Assembly: GCA_031255615.1 (NCBI GenBank)
Contig: JAIRSD010000146.1
Location: 1 to 15,871 of the forward strand
Reading direction: 5' to 3'
DNA from: Treponema sp.
GTDB taxonomy: Bacteria; Spirochaetota; Spirochaetia; Treponematales; Breznakiellaceae
DNA: 15,871 nt
In this document: positions 1-5,724 of the stretch, piece by piece
Position numbering within the stretch: position 1 is the first letter of the stretch
Layout: each line of letters opens with the position of its first letter
The notes under the pieces: model-generated
Databases searched by the model: none
What the model was told of the DNA's origin: nothing
Seen by the model: only the letters and a program-made list of their open reading frames with translations
Program-made: the position numbers and the translations under genes

Positions 1-120
1 GGCAACGCCCCACGAACTCCGCGAAAAACCAAAAGGCGCAGCCTTTTGGTTCGGCAGCCCTGCCGTTTTTCGCCTTTCGGAGCCGCCGCGCTCCGCGCAG
101 CAACTCCTATAATTGGAAAC
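1..120. repeat. Hairpin repeat remnant (AACCA...TGGTT family), 5' end cut by window
   Basis: A perfect 11-bp hairpin lies at 27-51 (arms AACCAAAAGGC and GCCTTTTGGTT, loop GCA). Outer arms at 21-29 and 65-73 (GCGAAAAAC / GTTTTTCGC) can pair around it, although 27-29 are shared with the inner stem. The block starts with GAACTCCGCG, which also precedes the related hairpin at 4559-4583, and continues with TTCGGC..CCCTGCCG as there. The part after 74 (GGAGCCGCCGCGCTCC) is a less regular hairpin. No open frame here looks like a gene. Confidence 0.75.
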
Positions 121-477
121 AACCGGGAATAAAAAGGTAAACCGCCAAGGCGCACTGCGGCTCGCCAAGAACACGAAGGAATGAAAAAGCGCCTCCAATC
201 CCCGCCTTCGTGCGCCTTCTCGCCCCTGTGGTCAATATTTTACATCCGCATCCCCGGCCTTTTAGACTCGCAGCCTACGAGCGGCCTCGCCAGGCTAAAC
301 GGCGAGGTCCGGTTGGAAAGGGCGAAGGATCCCGGCGGCGGAGTCTGATTCCCGAACAAAAAATCCCCAAAGGCGGCCCGTCGATCTTTCATCTTTACAT
401 CGACCTTTTTTTCTATATGCTTTTTATATCGTTTTTTGCTTTGACCCTTGGTGTAAAAATTTTTTAGGAGCTGAATA
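121..477. other. Gene-free stretch upstream of the flavin reductase gene
   Basis: I find no convincing gene here; the frames that are open are low-complexity or shadows. At 147-213 there is a loosely inverted arrangement (CCAAGGCGCAC ... ACACGAAGG ... CCTTCGTGCGCCTT) that may be a small degenerate intergenic repeat. At 274-303 CCTCGCC and GGCGAGG can pair. From about 390 the sequence becomes T-rich and probably carries the promoter and 5' leader of the next gene, but I cannot pick a convincing -35/-10 pair. Confidence 0.5.
380..412 (+). terminator. Terminator-like hairpin
   Basis: GTCGAT (380-385) and ATCGAC (399-404) can form a 6-bp stem with a 13-nt loop, followed by seven T residues (406-412). 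The stem is short and the loop large. No gene lies directly upstream in the window, so it may be a chance match or part of the leader of the next gene. Confidence 0.25.
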
Positions 478-1044
478 ATGCGGCAAAAACAGTTGCGGCC
501 CGCGGGGAAGGACTGGCGGGAAATGTCTATTCGGGATTTTCGGGGTTCCCCTTCGGAGCGTATCGGGCGGGGCTGGATGCTTATCGCCGCCGGGGCGGCG
601 GAGGGCGGAGACTGGAACACCATGACCGCCAGTTGGGGGGGCCTGGGCGTACTGTGGGGCCTGGATGTCGCCTTTATGTTTATCCGCCCCAGCCGGCGGA
701 CCTTTGAATTCGTCAACGGCGCCGGCCTGTTCAGCCTTTCCTTTTTTGACGAATCCTACCGGGGGGCCCTGAATTTCATCGGTTCCAATTCGGGCCGGGA
801 CTACGACAAGGCCGCCGAAACCGGCCTTACTCCCCTGGTCTTTGACGGCGGCGTCGCCGGGGGAAAGGCGGCGGGGGCCGTCGGCTTTCAAGAGGCGGCG
901 GATATCGTGATCTGCCGTAAACTTTATACCCACGACTTTGATCCCCAAAGGTTCCTCGACCCTCCCCTCATCGAAAAGGCCTACGGCGGCAAGGACTACC
1001 ACCGTATGTATATCGGGGAGATTCTCGGCGTCTTAACCAGGTGA
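478..1044 (+). CDS. Flavin reductase-like (FMN-binding split-barrel) protein
   Basis: A 188-residue protein resembling the flavin reductase / DIM6-NTAB family, whose members bind FMN and use or pass on reduced flavin in the cytoplasm. Seen in the sequence: W-N-T-M-T-A-S-W-G-G at about 46-55 (flavin-phosphate region), FIRPSRRTFEF at 68-78, FSLSFF at 85-90, SGRDYDK at 105-111, and HRMYIGEI at 175-182, all in the order expected for the family. The length is normal. The ATG at 478 has a good ribosome binding site (AGGAG, 466-470) seven bases upstream. It appears to be a single-gene unit, since repeats with a terminator-like hairpin follow it. The physiological substrate cannot be read from the sequence; a flavoredoxin-like electron carrier is an alternative to a true reductase. 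Confidence 0.85.
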   Translation: MRQKQLRPAGKDWREMSIRDFRGSPSERIGRGWMLIAAGAAEGGDWNTMTASWGGLGVLWGLDVAFMFIRPSRRTFEFVNGAGLFSLSFFDESYRGALNFIGSNSGRDYDKAAETGLTPLVFDGGVAGGKAAGAVGFQEAADIVICRKLYTHDFDPQRFLDPPLIEKAYGGKDYHRMYIGEILGVLTR

Positions 1045-1095
1045 ACCGGGGCGGGTCTGGCGTTTCGCCGCGCCGCGAAAGGGGGACACAATAGA

Positions 1096-1174
1096 GTTGT
1101 TCAGAAACTTCAGTTTCCGAACAACCGCTTAAAAACGAAAAAAACGTGGATTTCTTCGGGAAACCCGCGTTTTT
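1096..1174 (+). repeat. R1 repeat, copy 1 (two hairpins, second terminator-like)
   Basis: First hairpin: GTTGTTCAGAAAC (1096-1108) and GTTTCCGAACAAC (1113-1125) with loop TTCA and one mismatch. A short linker CGCTTAAAAACGA follows. Second hairpin: AAAACGTGGATTTC (1141-1154) and GAAACCCGCGTTTT (1160-1173), flanked by an A-run and a T-run, so it could terminate transcription in either direction. A related inverted copy lies at 7821-7905 and a partial copy at 9492-9537. It sits about 50 nt after the flavin reductase stop codon and probably ends that transcript. Confidence 0.7.
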
Positions 1175-1179
1175 CGCAC

Positions 1180-1216
1180 GGCTTGTTCAATAACCAACCG
1201 GGTTATTGAACAAGCC
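1180..1216. repeat. Perfect 16-bp palindrome (hairpin)
   Basis: Left arm GGCTTGTTCAATAACC (1180-1195), loop AACCG, right arm GGTTATTGAACAAGCC (1201-1216): all 16 pairs are perfect. There is no T-run after it, so it does not look like an ordinary intrinsic terminator. It directly follows R1 copy 1 and shares the TTGTTC core with that repeat. Confidence 0.75.
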
Positions 1217-1290
1217 CAATATGCGGCATCTTTTAAACTGAGCATTGCCGCCCCCGACGCAAGCCGGGAACGGCGGGGCACAGCAAAGGC

Positions 1291-1414
1291 GCAAGCCGTG
1301 CCGCACGGCTTGCGCCCGCGCAAGGGATAGGAGCGGAATAAAAACCCGCAGGGTTTTTGTTAGAGCGGATAGCCCGGTTTTTTGCGGCGGAGCCGCAAAA
1401 AATGCGCCCAACCT
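1291..1414 (+). repeat. Constant-linker/variable-stem hairpin array, copy A1
   Basis: Three hairpins in series. Stem 1: GCAAGCCGTGC (1291-1301) and GCACGGCTTGC (1303-1313). Linker GCGCAAGGGATAG (1318-1330). Stem 2: AAAACCC/GGGTTTT around 1340-1358. Linker GCGGATAGCCCGG (1365-1377). Stem 3: TTTTTTGCGGC (1378-1388), loop GGA, GCCGCAAAAAA (1392-1402). Linker TGCGCCCAACCT (1403-1414). The same linkers recur at 4325-4427, 5523-5636 and 13381-13489 with different stems between them. Confidence 0.8.
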
Positions 1415-1470
1415 ACCCGCAATATTCGGCGCTTCCTGAACTGCAAACCACCGCCGGGAAAGGGCGCGCA

Positions 1471-1499
1471 TTGTACCGGAGGGGATATTGGGCTAAGAT
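1471..1499 (+). promoter_or_regulatory. Putative promoter of the def operon
   Basis: TTGTAC (1471-1476) and TAAGAT (1494-1499) are separated by 17 bp. Each is only a partial match to the sigma-70 boxes (3/6 and 4/6). The -10-like box ends 6 nt before the def ATG, which would place the transcription start at or next to the start codon. There is no properly spaced ribosome binding site before def, which fits a leaderless message. Confidence 0.4.
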
Positions 1500-1505
1500 A
1501 GGGCC

Positions 1506-1991
1506 ATGGACATTCTTTTTCTGGGCAACGATCTGCTCCGCGCAAAGGCGGAACCGGTTAAACATATCGACGATACGATTACGACGCTGGCGGCCGGGAT
1601 GCTCGACGCTCTCCACGAGGGGAAGGGGGTCGGGCTTGCGGGGCCCCAGGTGGGGTTCACGGGGCGGATCTTTGTGGTCCATGTGGAGGGGGACGTTCCC
1701 CGGGTGTTCATTAACCCCTCGATTACCGCCACCTCGCCGGAGCGGGTGAAATACGAGGAGGGCTGCCTTTCCATTCCCGGAGTCTGGGCGGATGTGGTCC
1801 GGTCCGGGTCGGTGCAGATCCAGGCGTGGAACGAGAAGGGCCGGCCCTTTACCATGGACGCGGACGGCATTCTGGCCAGGGTGATTCTCCACGAATACGA
1901 CCACCTGGAGGGGGTGCTGTTCATCGACCGGATTCCCGCCCATAAACGGGAGCGGCTCCTGGCCAGGATGAAAAAGCTCCGGCCGGTGTAA
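1506..1991 (+). CDS. def: Peptide deformylase
   Basis: A 161-residue metalloenzyme that removes the formyl group from the N-terminal methionine of new proteins. All three family motifs are present: GVGLAGPQVG at 41-50, EGCLS at 85-89 (metal ligand Cys87) and HEYDH at 129-133 (ligands His129 and His133, catalytic Glu130). Length is normal. The start is fixed by an in-frame TAA at 1494-1496 just upstream. There is no good Shine-Dalgarno sequence; the nearest purine run (AGGG, 1500-1503) is too close to the ATG. The stop codon overlaps the fmt start by one base (TAATG), so the two are almost certainly co-translated, as suits their paired roles in the formylmethionine cycle. Confidence 0.97.
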   Translation: MDILFLGNDLLRAKAEPVKHIDDTITTLAAGMLDALHEGKGVGLAGPQVGFTGRIFVVHVEGDVPRVFINPSITATSPERVKYEEGCLSIPGVWADVVRSGSVQIQAWNEKGRPFTMDADGILARVILHEYDHLEGVLFIDRIPAHKRERLLARMKKLRPV

Positions 1992-3118
1992 TGCGGATCA
2001 TCTTTGCGGGGAGTCCCGCTATCGCGGTCCCCTGTCTGGAATCCCTGGCGGTTCTGGCCCTGGAGTCCGCGGGAGGGGCGGCTTCCGGTTCCGGCGGTTC
2101 CGCAGACGGCGAGGCCGGCGGTTCGACCGATGGCCCCGCTAACGGCAAAACCCGCGGTGAGGCCGGCGGCCCTGCCGGCGATTTAGATGATTCAACCGGT
2201 GATTTTCCCGGCGGCCTTGAACTTGCGGGGCTGCTTACCAACCCGGACAGTCCCCGGGGCCGGCACGGCAGGCCGGAACCTACCGAACTGGCCGCCGCCG
2301 CCGCCGCCCTGGCGCCGCGATTCAGGGAGGCCGGGCTGAAAGCCCCGGTCATTATGAAGCCCGAAAAGCTGGGGCCCCGGGCCCGGCGGGAAGCGGCGGC
2401 CCTGGAACCGGATCTCCTGGTCTCCTTCGCCTACGGCAAAATCTTCGGCCCGAAATTTCTCGGCCTTTTCCCCCTGGGGGGGCTCAACATCCATCCCAGC
2501 CTCCTTCCCGCGTACCGGGGGCCGGCCCCCATTCCCCAGGCGATTCTGAACAGGGACCGGGAAACGGGCATCACCGTCCAGCGTCTGGCCCTGGAGATGG
2601 ACCGCGGGGACATTCTGGCCCAGGAGAGCTTCCCCCTGGGGGGCGCGGAAACCGCCGCCAGCCTGGGCGCGGAAATGGCCCGCCGGGCGGCGCGGCTGCT
2701 CCCCCAGGCGCTGCGGGCCCTGGCCCGGGGAACGGCGGCGGCGCGGCCCCAGGATAACGGGGGGGCCAGTTATTGCCGCCTCCTCTCCCGGGAGGACGGC
2801 CGGATAATCTGGGACAAGGGGGCCCTGGATATTGAGGCCCAGATCCGCGCCTTTACCCCCTGGCCCCTGTCCTGGACCCTGGACCAGGGCCGGCCTCTCT
2901 ACATCCTCGCGGCTTCGGTATCGGCGGGCGGGCCGGAACCGGGGGGGGAGGCGGCCCCCGGAACGGTCCTGGGCGTAGACAGAAAGCGGGGGATACTGAT
3001 ACAAACTGGAGACGGAGTGCTGGCGGTTTCCCTGTTGCAGTATAGTACCAAGAAGGCCCTGGACTGGCGGGCCTTTCTGAACGGCGTCAGGGATTTCAGC
3101 GGCCGGCGGCTCGGTTGA
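1991..3118 (+). CDS. fmt: Methionyl-tRNA formyltransferase with low-complexity insertion
   Basis: Formylates initiator Met-tRNA using 10-formyl-tetrahydrofolate. The N-terminal FAGSPAIAVP (5-14) is the usual family start. The catalytic centre is N166-I-H168-PSLLP, with Asp204 in MDRGD; the H-to-D spacing of 36 equals that of E. coli Fmt (His108, Asp144). The C-terminal tRNA-binding domain spans about 215-375. At 375 residues it is about 60 longer than typical. Much of the excess is a Gly/Ser/Asp/Ala-rich stretch at about 26-75 that breaks the first Rossmann unit between LESL and LAGLLTNPDSPRG, with a repeated GEAGG. The frame stays open and the active site is intact, so the enzyme is probably functional. 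Eight G residues lie in the coding sequence at 2941-2948. The ATG overlaps the def stop codon. Confidence 0.96.
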   Translation: MRIIFAGSPAIAVPCLESLAVLALESAGGAASGSGGSADGEAGGSTDGPANGKTRGEAGGPAGDLDDSTGDFPGGLELAGLLTNPDSPRGRHGRPEPTELAAAAAALAPRFREAGLKAPVIMKPEKLGPRARREAAALEPDLLVSFAYGKIFGPKFLGLFPLGGLNIHPSLLPAYRGPAPIPQAILNRDRETGITVQRLALEMDRGDILAQESFPLGGAETAASLGAEMARRAARLLPQALRALARGTAAARPQDNGGASYCRLLSREDGRIIWDKGALDIEAQIRAFTPWPLSWTLDQGRPLYILAASVSAGGPEPGGEAAPGTVLGVDRKRGILIQTGDGVLAVSLLQYSTKKALDWRAFLNGVRDFSGRRLG

Positions 3119-3139
3119 ACGTGGACCGGTTCCAAAATT

Positions 3140-3162
3140 CGCCTGGTTTTCGGGCGGTTTTT
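3140..3162 (+). terminator. Weak terminator-like hairpin after fmt
   Basis: CGCCT (3140-3144) can pair with GGGCG (3152-3156), including one G-T pair, and is followed by G and five T residues (3158-3162). The stem is short. A second small palindrome, CGCTTAAAAGCG, lies at 3191-3202 just before the ribosome binding site of the next gene. It is unclear whether transcription stops here or continues into the PASTA gene. Confidence 0.3.
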
Positions 3163-3215
3163 GTAGACCGGCGCCTTGATTAGCTACAGCCGCTTAAAAG
3201 CGTTTAAGGTTATAC

Positions 3216-4271
3216 ATGGGGTTTATCAAACTGGACATTGACGCCATAGAAGGCTACGTCGCCAACCATCTGAGGCTCTTTATATCCATGGCCCTGGGGC
3301 TTCTGGTGTTTGTGGGGCTTATCGCGGTTTCTATTTTCTTCATCGCCGTCAGGGGCGCGGAACAAACCATGGTCCCCGATGTCCGGGGCAAGGAACTCAC
3401 CGACGCCCTGCTGGAATTGCAGATGAAGGAACTCTACCCCCGGATAAGCCTGCGCTACTCCCAGTCCTCCCTGGACAAGGGGCAGATCCTCGAACAGGAC
3501 CCCCAGGCCGGGGCCATCGTAAAGGCGGGCCGCCGGATTCGGCTCGTGGTAAGCCGGGGAGTCCTTATCAACACGGTGGAGGACTACCGGGGCCGGGACA
3601 TTAACGAAGTCAGGATGGACCTGCAAGCCATGTTTACCGAGACCTCGGGCAGGGCAATCTCCCTGAAAGAACCGCTGATGTACGAGTATTCCAACGAAAC
3701 GCCGGGAACCATCTTGCAGCAAAAGCCCGAACCCGGCTCCGGGGTTTCCGGGCCGGTAACCCTGGAATTCGTGGTAAGCCGGGGGCCGGAAAACAGGATG
3801 ATCACAGTGCCCCGCTTCGCGGGCCTTCCGCTCTCCGAGGCCCTGGAGGAGATAGGCAGAACCGGCGTGGACTTTTCCTTCAGCCTCCAGCCCAGCATGG
3901 ACGACGAAGAGGAGGAACTGGTGGTCTACCAGGATCCCCCCGCGGAAAGCAGCGCGCCGGCAAACACCCCGATACAGCTCGTGGTGAACATCCCCCCCGA
4001 AATCCCCGACGGGGAGATCTTCGGCCTTTTCAGCTACACCGTGGCGCAGAACCCCTACCCCCTGGGACTGCGGCTTGAGGCCCTGCTCCCCCAGGGCGAA
4101 CGGAAGGAACTCATCAACGTTCCCTACCGGGGCGGGGAATTCACCGTACCCTACCGCCTGCCGGTGGGAACCGTGCTGATACTTTCCATGCTGAACCGGG
4201 AACTCCACCGGGAAACCCTTCGCCCCGTGCTGGAGGACGACCCCGGCGCCTTTCCCCTCGAACAGCTTTAG
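3216..4271 (+). CDS. Membrane-anchored PASTA-domain protein
   Basis: 351 residues. A short cytoplasmic N-terminus is followed by one hydrophobic membrane segment at about 21-45, then an extracytoplasmic part with three PASTA-type modules at about 51-115 (VPDVRGKELTDAL..., ending RLVVSRG), 116-190 (ending EFVVSRG) and 195-259 (VPRFAGLPLSEAL..., ending QLVVNIP). The remaining 90 residues are beta-rich and not PASTA. PASTA modules bind muropeptides or beta-lactams in some proteins and serve as structural stalks in others. There is no kinase or transpeptidase domain here, so a cell-envelope role is inferred only from topology. The ATG is preceded by AAGG (3206-3209). It lies 97 nt after fmt and may belong to the same operon. 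Confidence 0.85.
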   Translation: MGFIKLDIDAIEGYVANHLRLFISMALGLLVFVGLIAVSIFFIAVRGAEQTMVPDVRGKELTDALLELQMKELYPRISLRYSQSSLDKGQILEQDPQAGAIVKAGRRIRLVVSRGVLINTVEDYRGRDINEVRMDLQAMFTETSGRAISLKEPLMYEYSNETPGTILQQKPEPGSGVSGPVTLEFVVSRGPENRMITVPRFAGLPLSEALEEIGRTGVDFSFSLQPSMDDEEEELVVYQDPPAESSAPANTPIQLVVNIPPEIPDGEIFGLFSYTVAQNPYPLGLRLEALLPQGERKELINVPYRGGEFTVPYRLPVGTVLILSMLNRELHRETLRPVLEDDPGAFPLEQL

Positions 4272-4441
4272 GACTGCCCCGACCGCGGGATACGGGGCCG
4301 GATAGAGCGTTTCTTATGGGCGCATCGCCGGGGGCGCGGCGTTCCGCCGCGCCCCCGGCGACCGGGCTATCCGCTCCAATTCCCCGCCCCCTCCGGGGGC
4401 GGGGAATTCCGCTTCTATCCCTTGCGCGGCTGAAAATCCGC

Positions 4442-4531
4442 ATCCCTGCGGATTTTCAGCCTCTGAGTTTTTTGCTTTGCAAAAAACTCAAGGAACAGAA
4501 ACAGCCGGCCTCCGTGCCGGCCTGGAGTTCG
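4442..4531. repeat. 90-bp direct repeat, copy 1
   Basis: This 90-bp segment, from ATCCCTGCGG to CCTGGAGTTCG, recurs at 4736-4825 with only two differences that I can find. It contains the GAGTT hairpin (4464-4490) and the CCGGC hairpin (4502-4524). The left arm of the 4430-4459 hairpin is not repeated in copy 2. Confidence 0.85.
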
Positions 4532-4735
4532 TGGGGCAAGGCCCCGCGAACTCCGCAAAACCAACAGGCGCAGCCTTTTGGTTCGGCCTCCCTGCCGTTT
4601 TGCGCCTTCTGAGTTGGCGCGCTTCCCGCGCCAACTCAGGCATTGGTTGCAGCCGGCCTCCTGCCGGCTGGGCACGGCGGAGTTTCGCTCCGCGAAACTC
4701 CGCCAAAACCAAAACGCTGCGCGGTTTGGTTCCGT

Positions 4736-4825
4736 ATCCCTGCGGATTTTCAGCCTCTGAGTTTTTTGCTTTGCAAAAAACTCAGGGAACAGAAACAGCC
4801 GGCCTCCCTGCCGGCCTGGAGTTCG
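4736..4825. repeat. 90-bp direct repeat, copy 2
   Basis: Near-identical to 4442-4531 and in the same orientation. The intervening 204 bp contain different hairpins of the same families. Such a close duplicate indicates a recent duplication or gene conversion within the array and is a substrate for deletion by recombination. Confidence 0.85.
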
Positions 4826-4836
4826 CGGGGCCCTGC

Positions 4837-5457
4837 CTACCCGGTTCTTAACCCAAGCGGCCTTGCGGCTGCGGCGGGCCCGCCGGATCCACCCTCCCCG
4901 GACAGGATCCTGGCCCTGGGCAGGTGGACGCGGCCCAGGGCCTCCTCCGTTTCCGCCCCCGGTTCCGGCCCGGCGGTAAAGCCGTAGAACCGGACGTTGC
5001 CCCCCAGGGCCCTTATGAGTCTGCGGCCCTTCAGGTATTGGACCAGGGGCCGGGGAATGCGGGGCCAGAAGCCCGCCGGGGCGGGGGCCGATTCCCGGCG
5101 GTACAGGGATTCCAGAAAGGCCCCATCCCCAATCAGGATGGTGGGCCGCAGCAATTCCAGGGGCGGTTCTTCAGAGGCCCCCGGCAATTCCGGCGGCGCC
5201 GTGAAACTCTGGGACGCCCCTCCCCGGACCGCCGCCAGAACACCCAGCGCCAGGGCCCCCTTCTCCGCCAGGGAGGCCGTGGAGATGATCCGGTCCCGGG
5301 GGAAGATTCGCGGCCAGGCCCCGTCCCCGGAGGCCAGGGAAAGGAGTTCCCGGTGGGAGCTTTCCGTCCCGTCGGACCAGAAGACCGCCGGGTCGTCCTC
5401 CGCCGGGGTTTCCAGCGGGCCCTCCCGCCGGGCCGGCAGGGATGCCGGCGTGAGTAA
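4837..5457 (-). pseudogene. Remnant of an AMP-forming acyl-CoA synthetase (AMP-binding domain)
   Basis: Read on the minus strand, an open frame ending at a TAG (4837-4839) encodes about 206 residues that follow the middle of long-chain acyl-CoA ligases. It contains DDPAVFWSDGTESSHRELLSLA (split: DDPAVFWSDGTES, then SHRELLSLA), where the P-loop motif TSGTTG-x-PKG would be. Next come DRIISTASLAEKGALALGVLAAVRGGA as the LPL...E...L..GA region, LELLRPTILIGDGAFLESLY, and then RLIRALGGNVRFYGFTAG. The P-loop is degenerate (SDGTES), the N-terminal part and the whole C-terminal half are missing, and no ATG, GTG or TTG start exists in frame upstream of a TTG at 5187. Both ends run into hairpin arrays. 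No internal stop is present. I infer a truncated gene remnant; a short divergent AMP-binding-fold protein is less likely. Confidence 0.6.
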
Positions 5458-5463
5458 TTTCCC

Positions 5464-5636
5464 GGGGTTTTGCTTCGCAAAACCCCCAGCCCAAAAAATG
5501 GCAGGATGCCATTTTTTGGGCAGCGCACGGGCTAGGAGGGGTGCGGAGCAGACCCGGCGCGCAGCGGCGGGGCCGGAGCGATAGCGGAGCCCCGGATAGC
5601 CCGGTCCCCGGCCCTTGGGCCGGGGATGCGCCCAAC
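5464..5636 (+). repeat. Constant-linker/variable-stem hairpin array, copy A2
   Basis: Hairpins: 5464-5486 (GGGGTTTTGC / GCAAAACCCC, loop TTC), 5490-5520 (13 bp, CCCAAAAAATGGC with its complement, loop AGGAT) and 5605-5626 (TCCCCGGCCC / GGGCCGGGGA). Linkers: GCGCACGGGCTAG (5523-5535, a diverged form of GCGCAAGGGATAG), GGATAGCCCGG (5594-5604) and TGCGCCCAACCT (5627-5638). The stretch from about 5536 to 5604 closely matches the reverse complement of 13408-13476, including a GGAGCAGACCCGGCGCG core. Confidence 0.8.
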
Positions 5637-5688
5637 CTGTACTTGATACGCAGGATTTTCCTCAAGGGGAATCGCCGGAGCTTCCCCC

Positions 5689-5717
5689 TTCATTTTCCCC
5701 CTTCCCCAGGCTATAGT
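5689..5717 (+). promoter_or_regulatory. Putative promoter of the BamE-like/aroDE unit
   Basis: A TATAGT hexamer (5712-5717, 5/6 match) ends 7 nt before the ATG at 5725. The best -35 at 17-bp spacing is a weak TTCATT (5689-5694). No ribosome binding site lies between, so the start of transcription would fall at or beside the start codon, as suggested for def. Confidence 0.4.
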
Positions 5718-5724
5718 CATACCG

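Larger units (their letters stand above)
4325..4830. repeat. Dense array of about a dozen hairpins (reverse orientation of A1 linkers at left end)
   Basis: Consecutive hairpins, mostly perfect: 4325-4361 (17 bp, loop TTC), 4378-4408 (14 bp, loop TCC), 4430-4459 (13 bp), 4464-4490 (12 bp), 4502-4524 (CCGGC stem), 4525-4553 (13 bp, one T-G pair), 4559-4583 (11 bp, one mismatch), 4611-4637 (11 bp), 4650-4670 (8 bp), 4676-4704 (13 bp), 4707-4731 (11 bp, one mismatch) and 4758-4784 (12 bp). Linkers CCGGGCTATCC (4362-4372) and CTATCCCTTGCGC (4415-4427) are reverse complements of those in array A1. No gene is evident; frames open here are repeat-derived. The first hairpin, about 50 nt after the PASTA stop codon, could also stop transcription. 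Confidence 0.85.

Noticed and set aside
240..1002. Minus-strand frames overlapping the flavin reductase gene
   Set aside because: The plus-strand product matches a known family with a good ribosome binding site; the minus-strand frames are composition shadows.
1096..1216. Insertion sequence or transposon ends
   Set aside because: No transposase gene or flanking target duplication is seen; the elements are short hairpins only.
1403..1414. Integron attC-like site: GCCCAAC after the hairpin matches RYYYAAC
   Set aside because: The partner GTTRRRY is not at the other end of the structure, the 4319 and 13381 copies lack the motif, and no integrase or cassette genes are present.
2941..2948. Poly-G8 in fmt (and another in the first ABC gene at 10908-10915) as phase-variable tracts
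   Set aside because: These encode Gly codons in a strongly G-rich gene context, and long G runs are common throughout these genes. An on/off switch in an essential-type gene such as fmt is unlikely.
4325..4830. CRISPR array
   Set aside because: The repeated units are hairpins of differing sequence joined directly. There is no fixed repeat with regular unique spacers and no cas genes.
4316..4987. Several plus- and minus-strand frames of 60-124 codons in the repeat array
   Set aside because: They translate palindromic repeats, the same peptides recur with the repeat copies, and none has a plausible ribosome binding site or family match.
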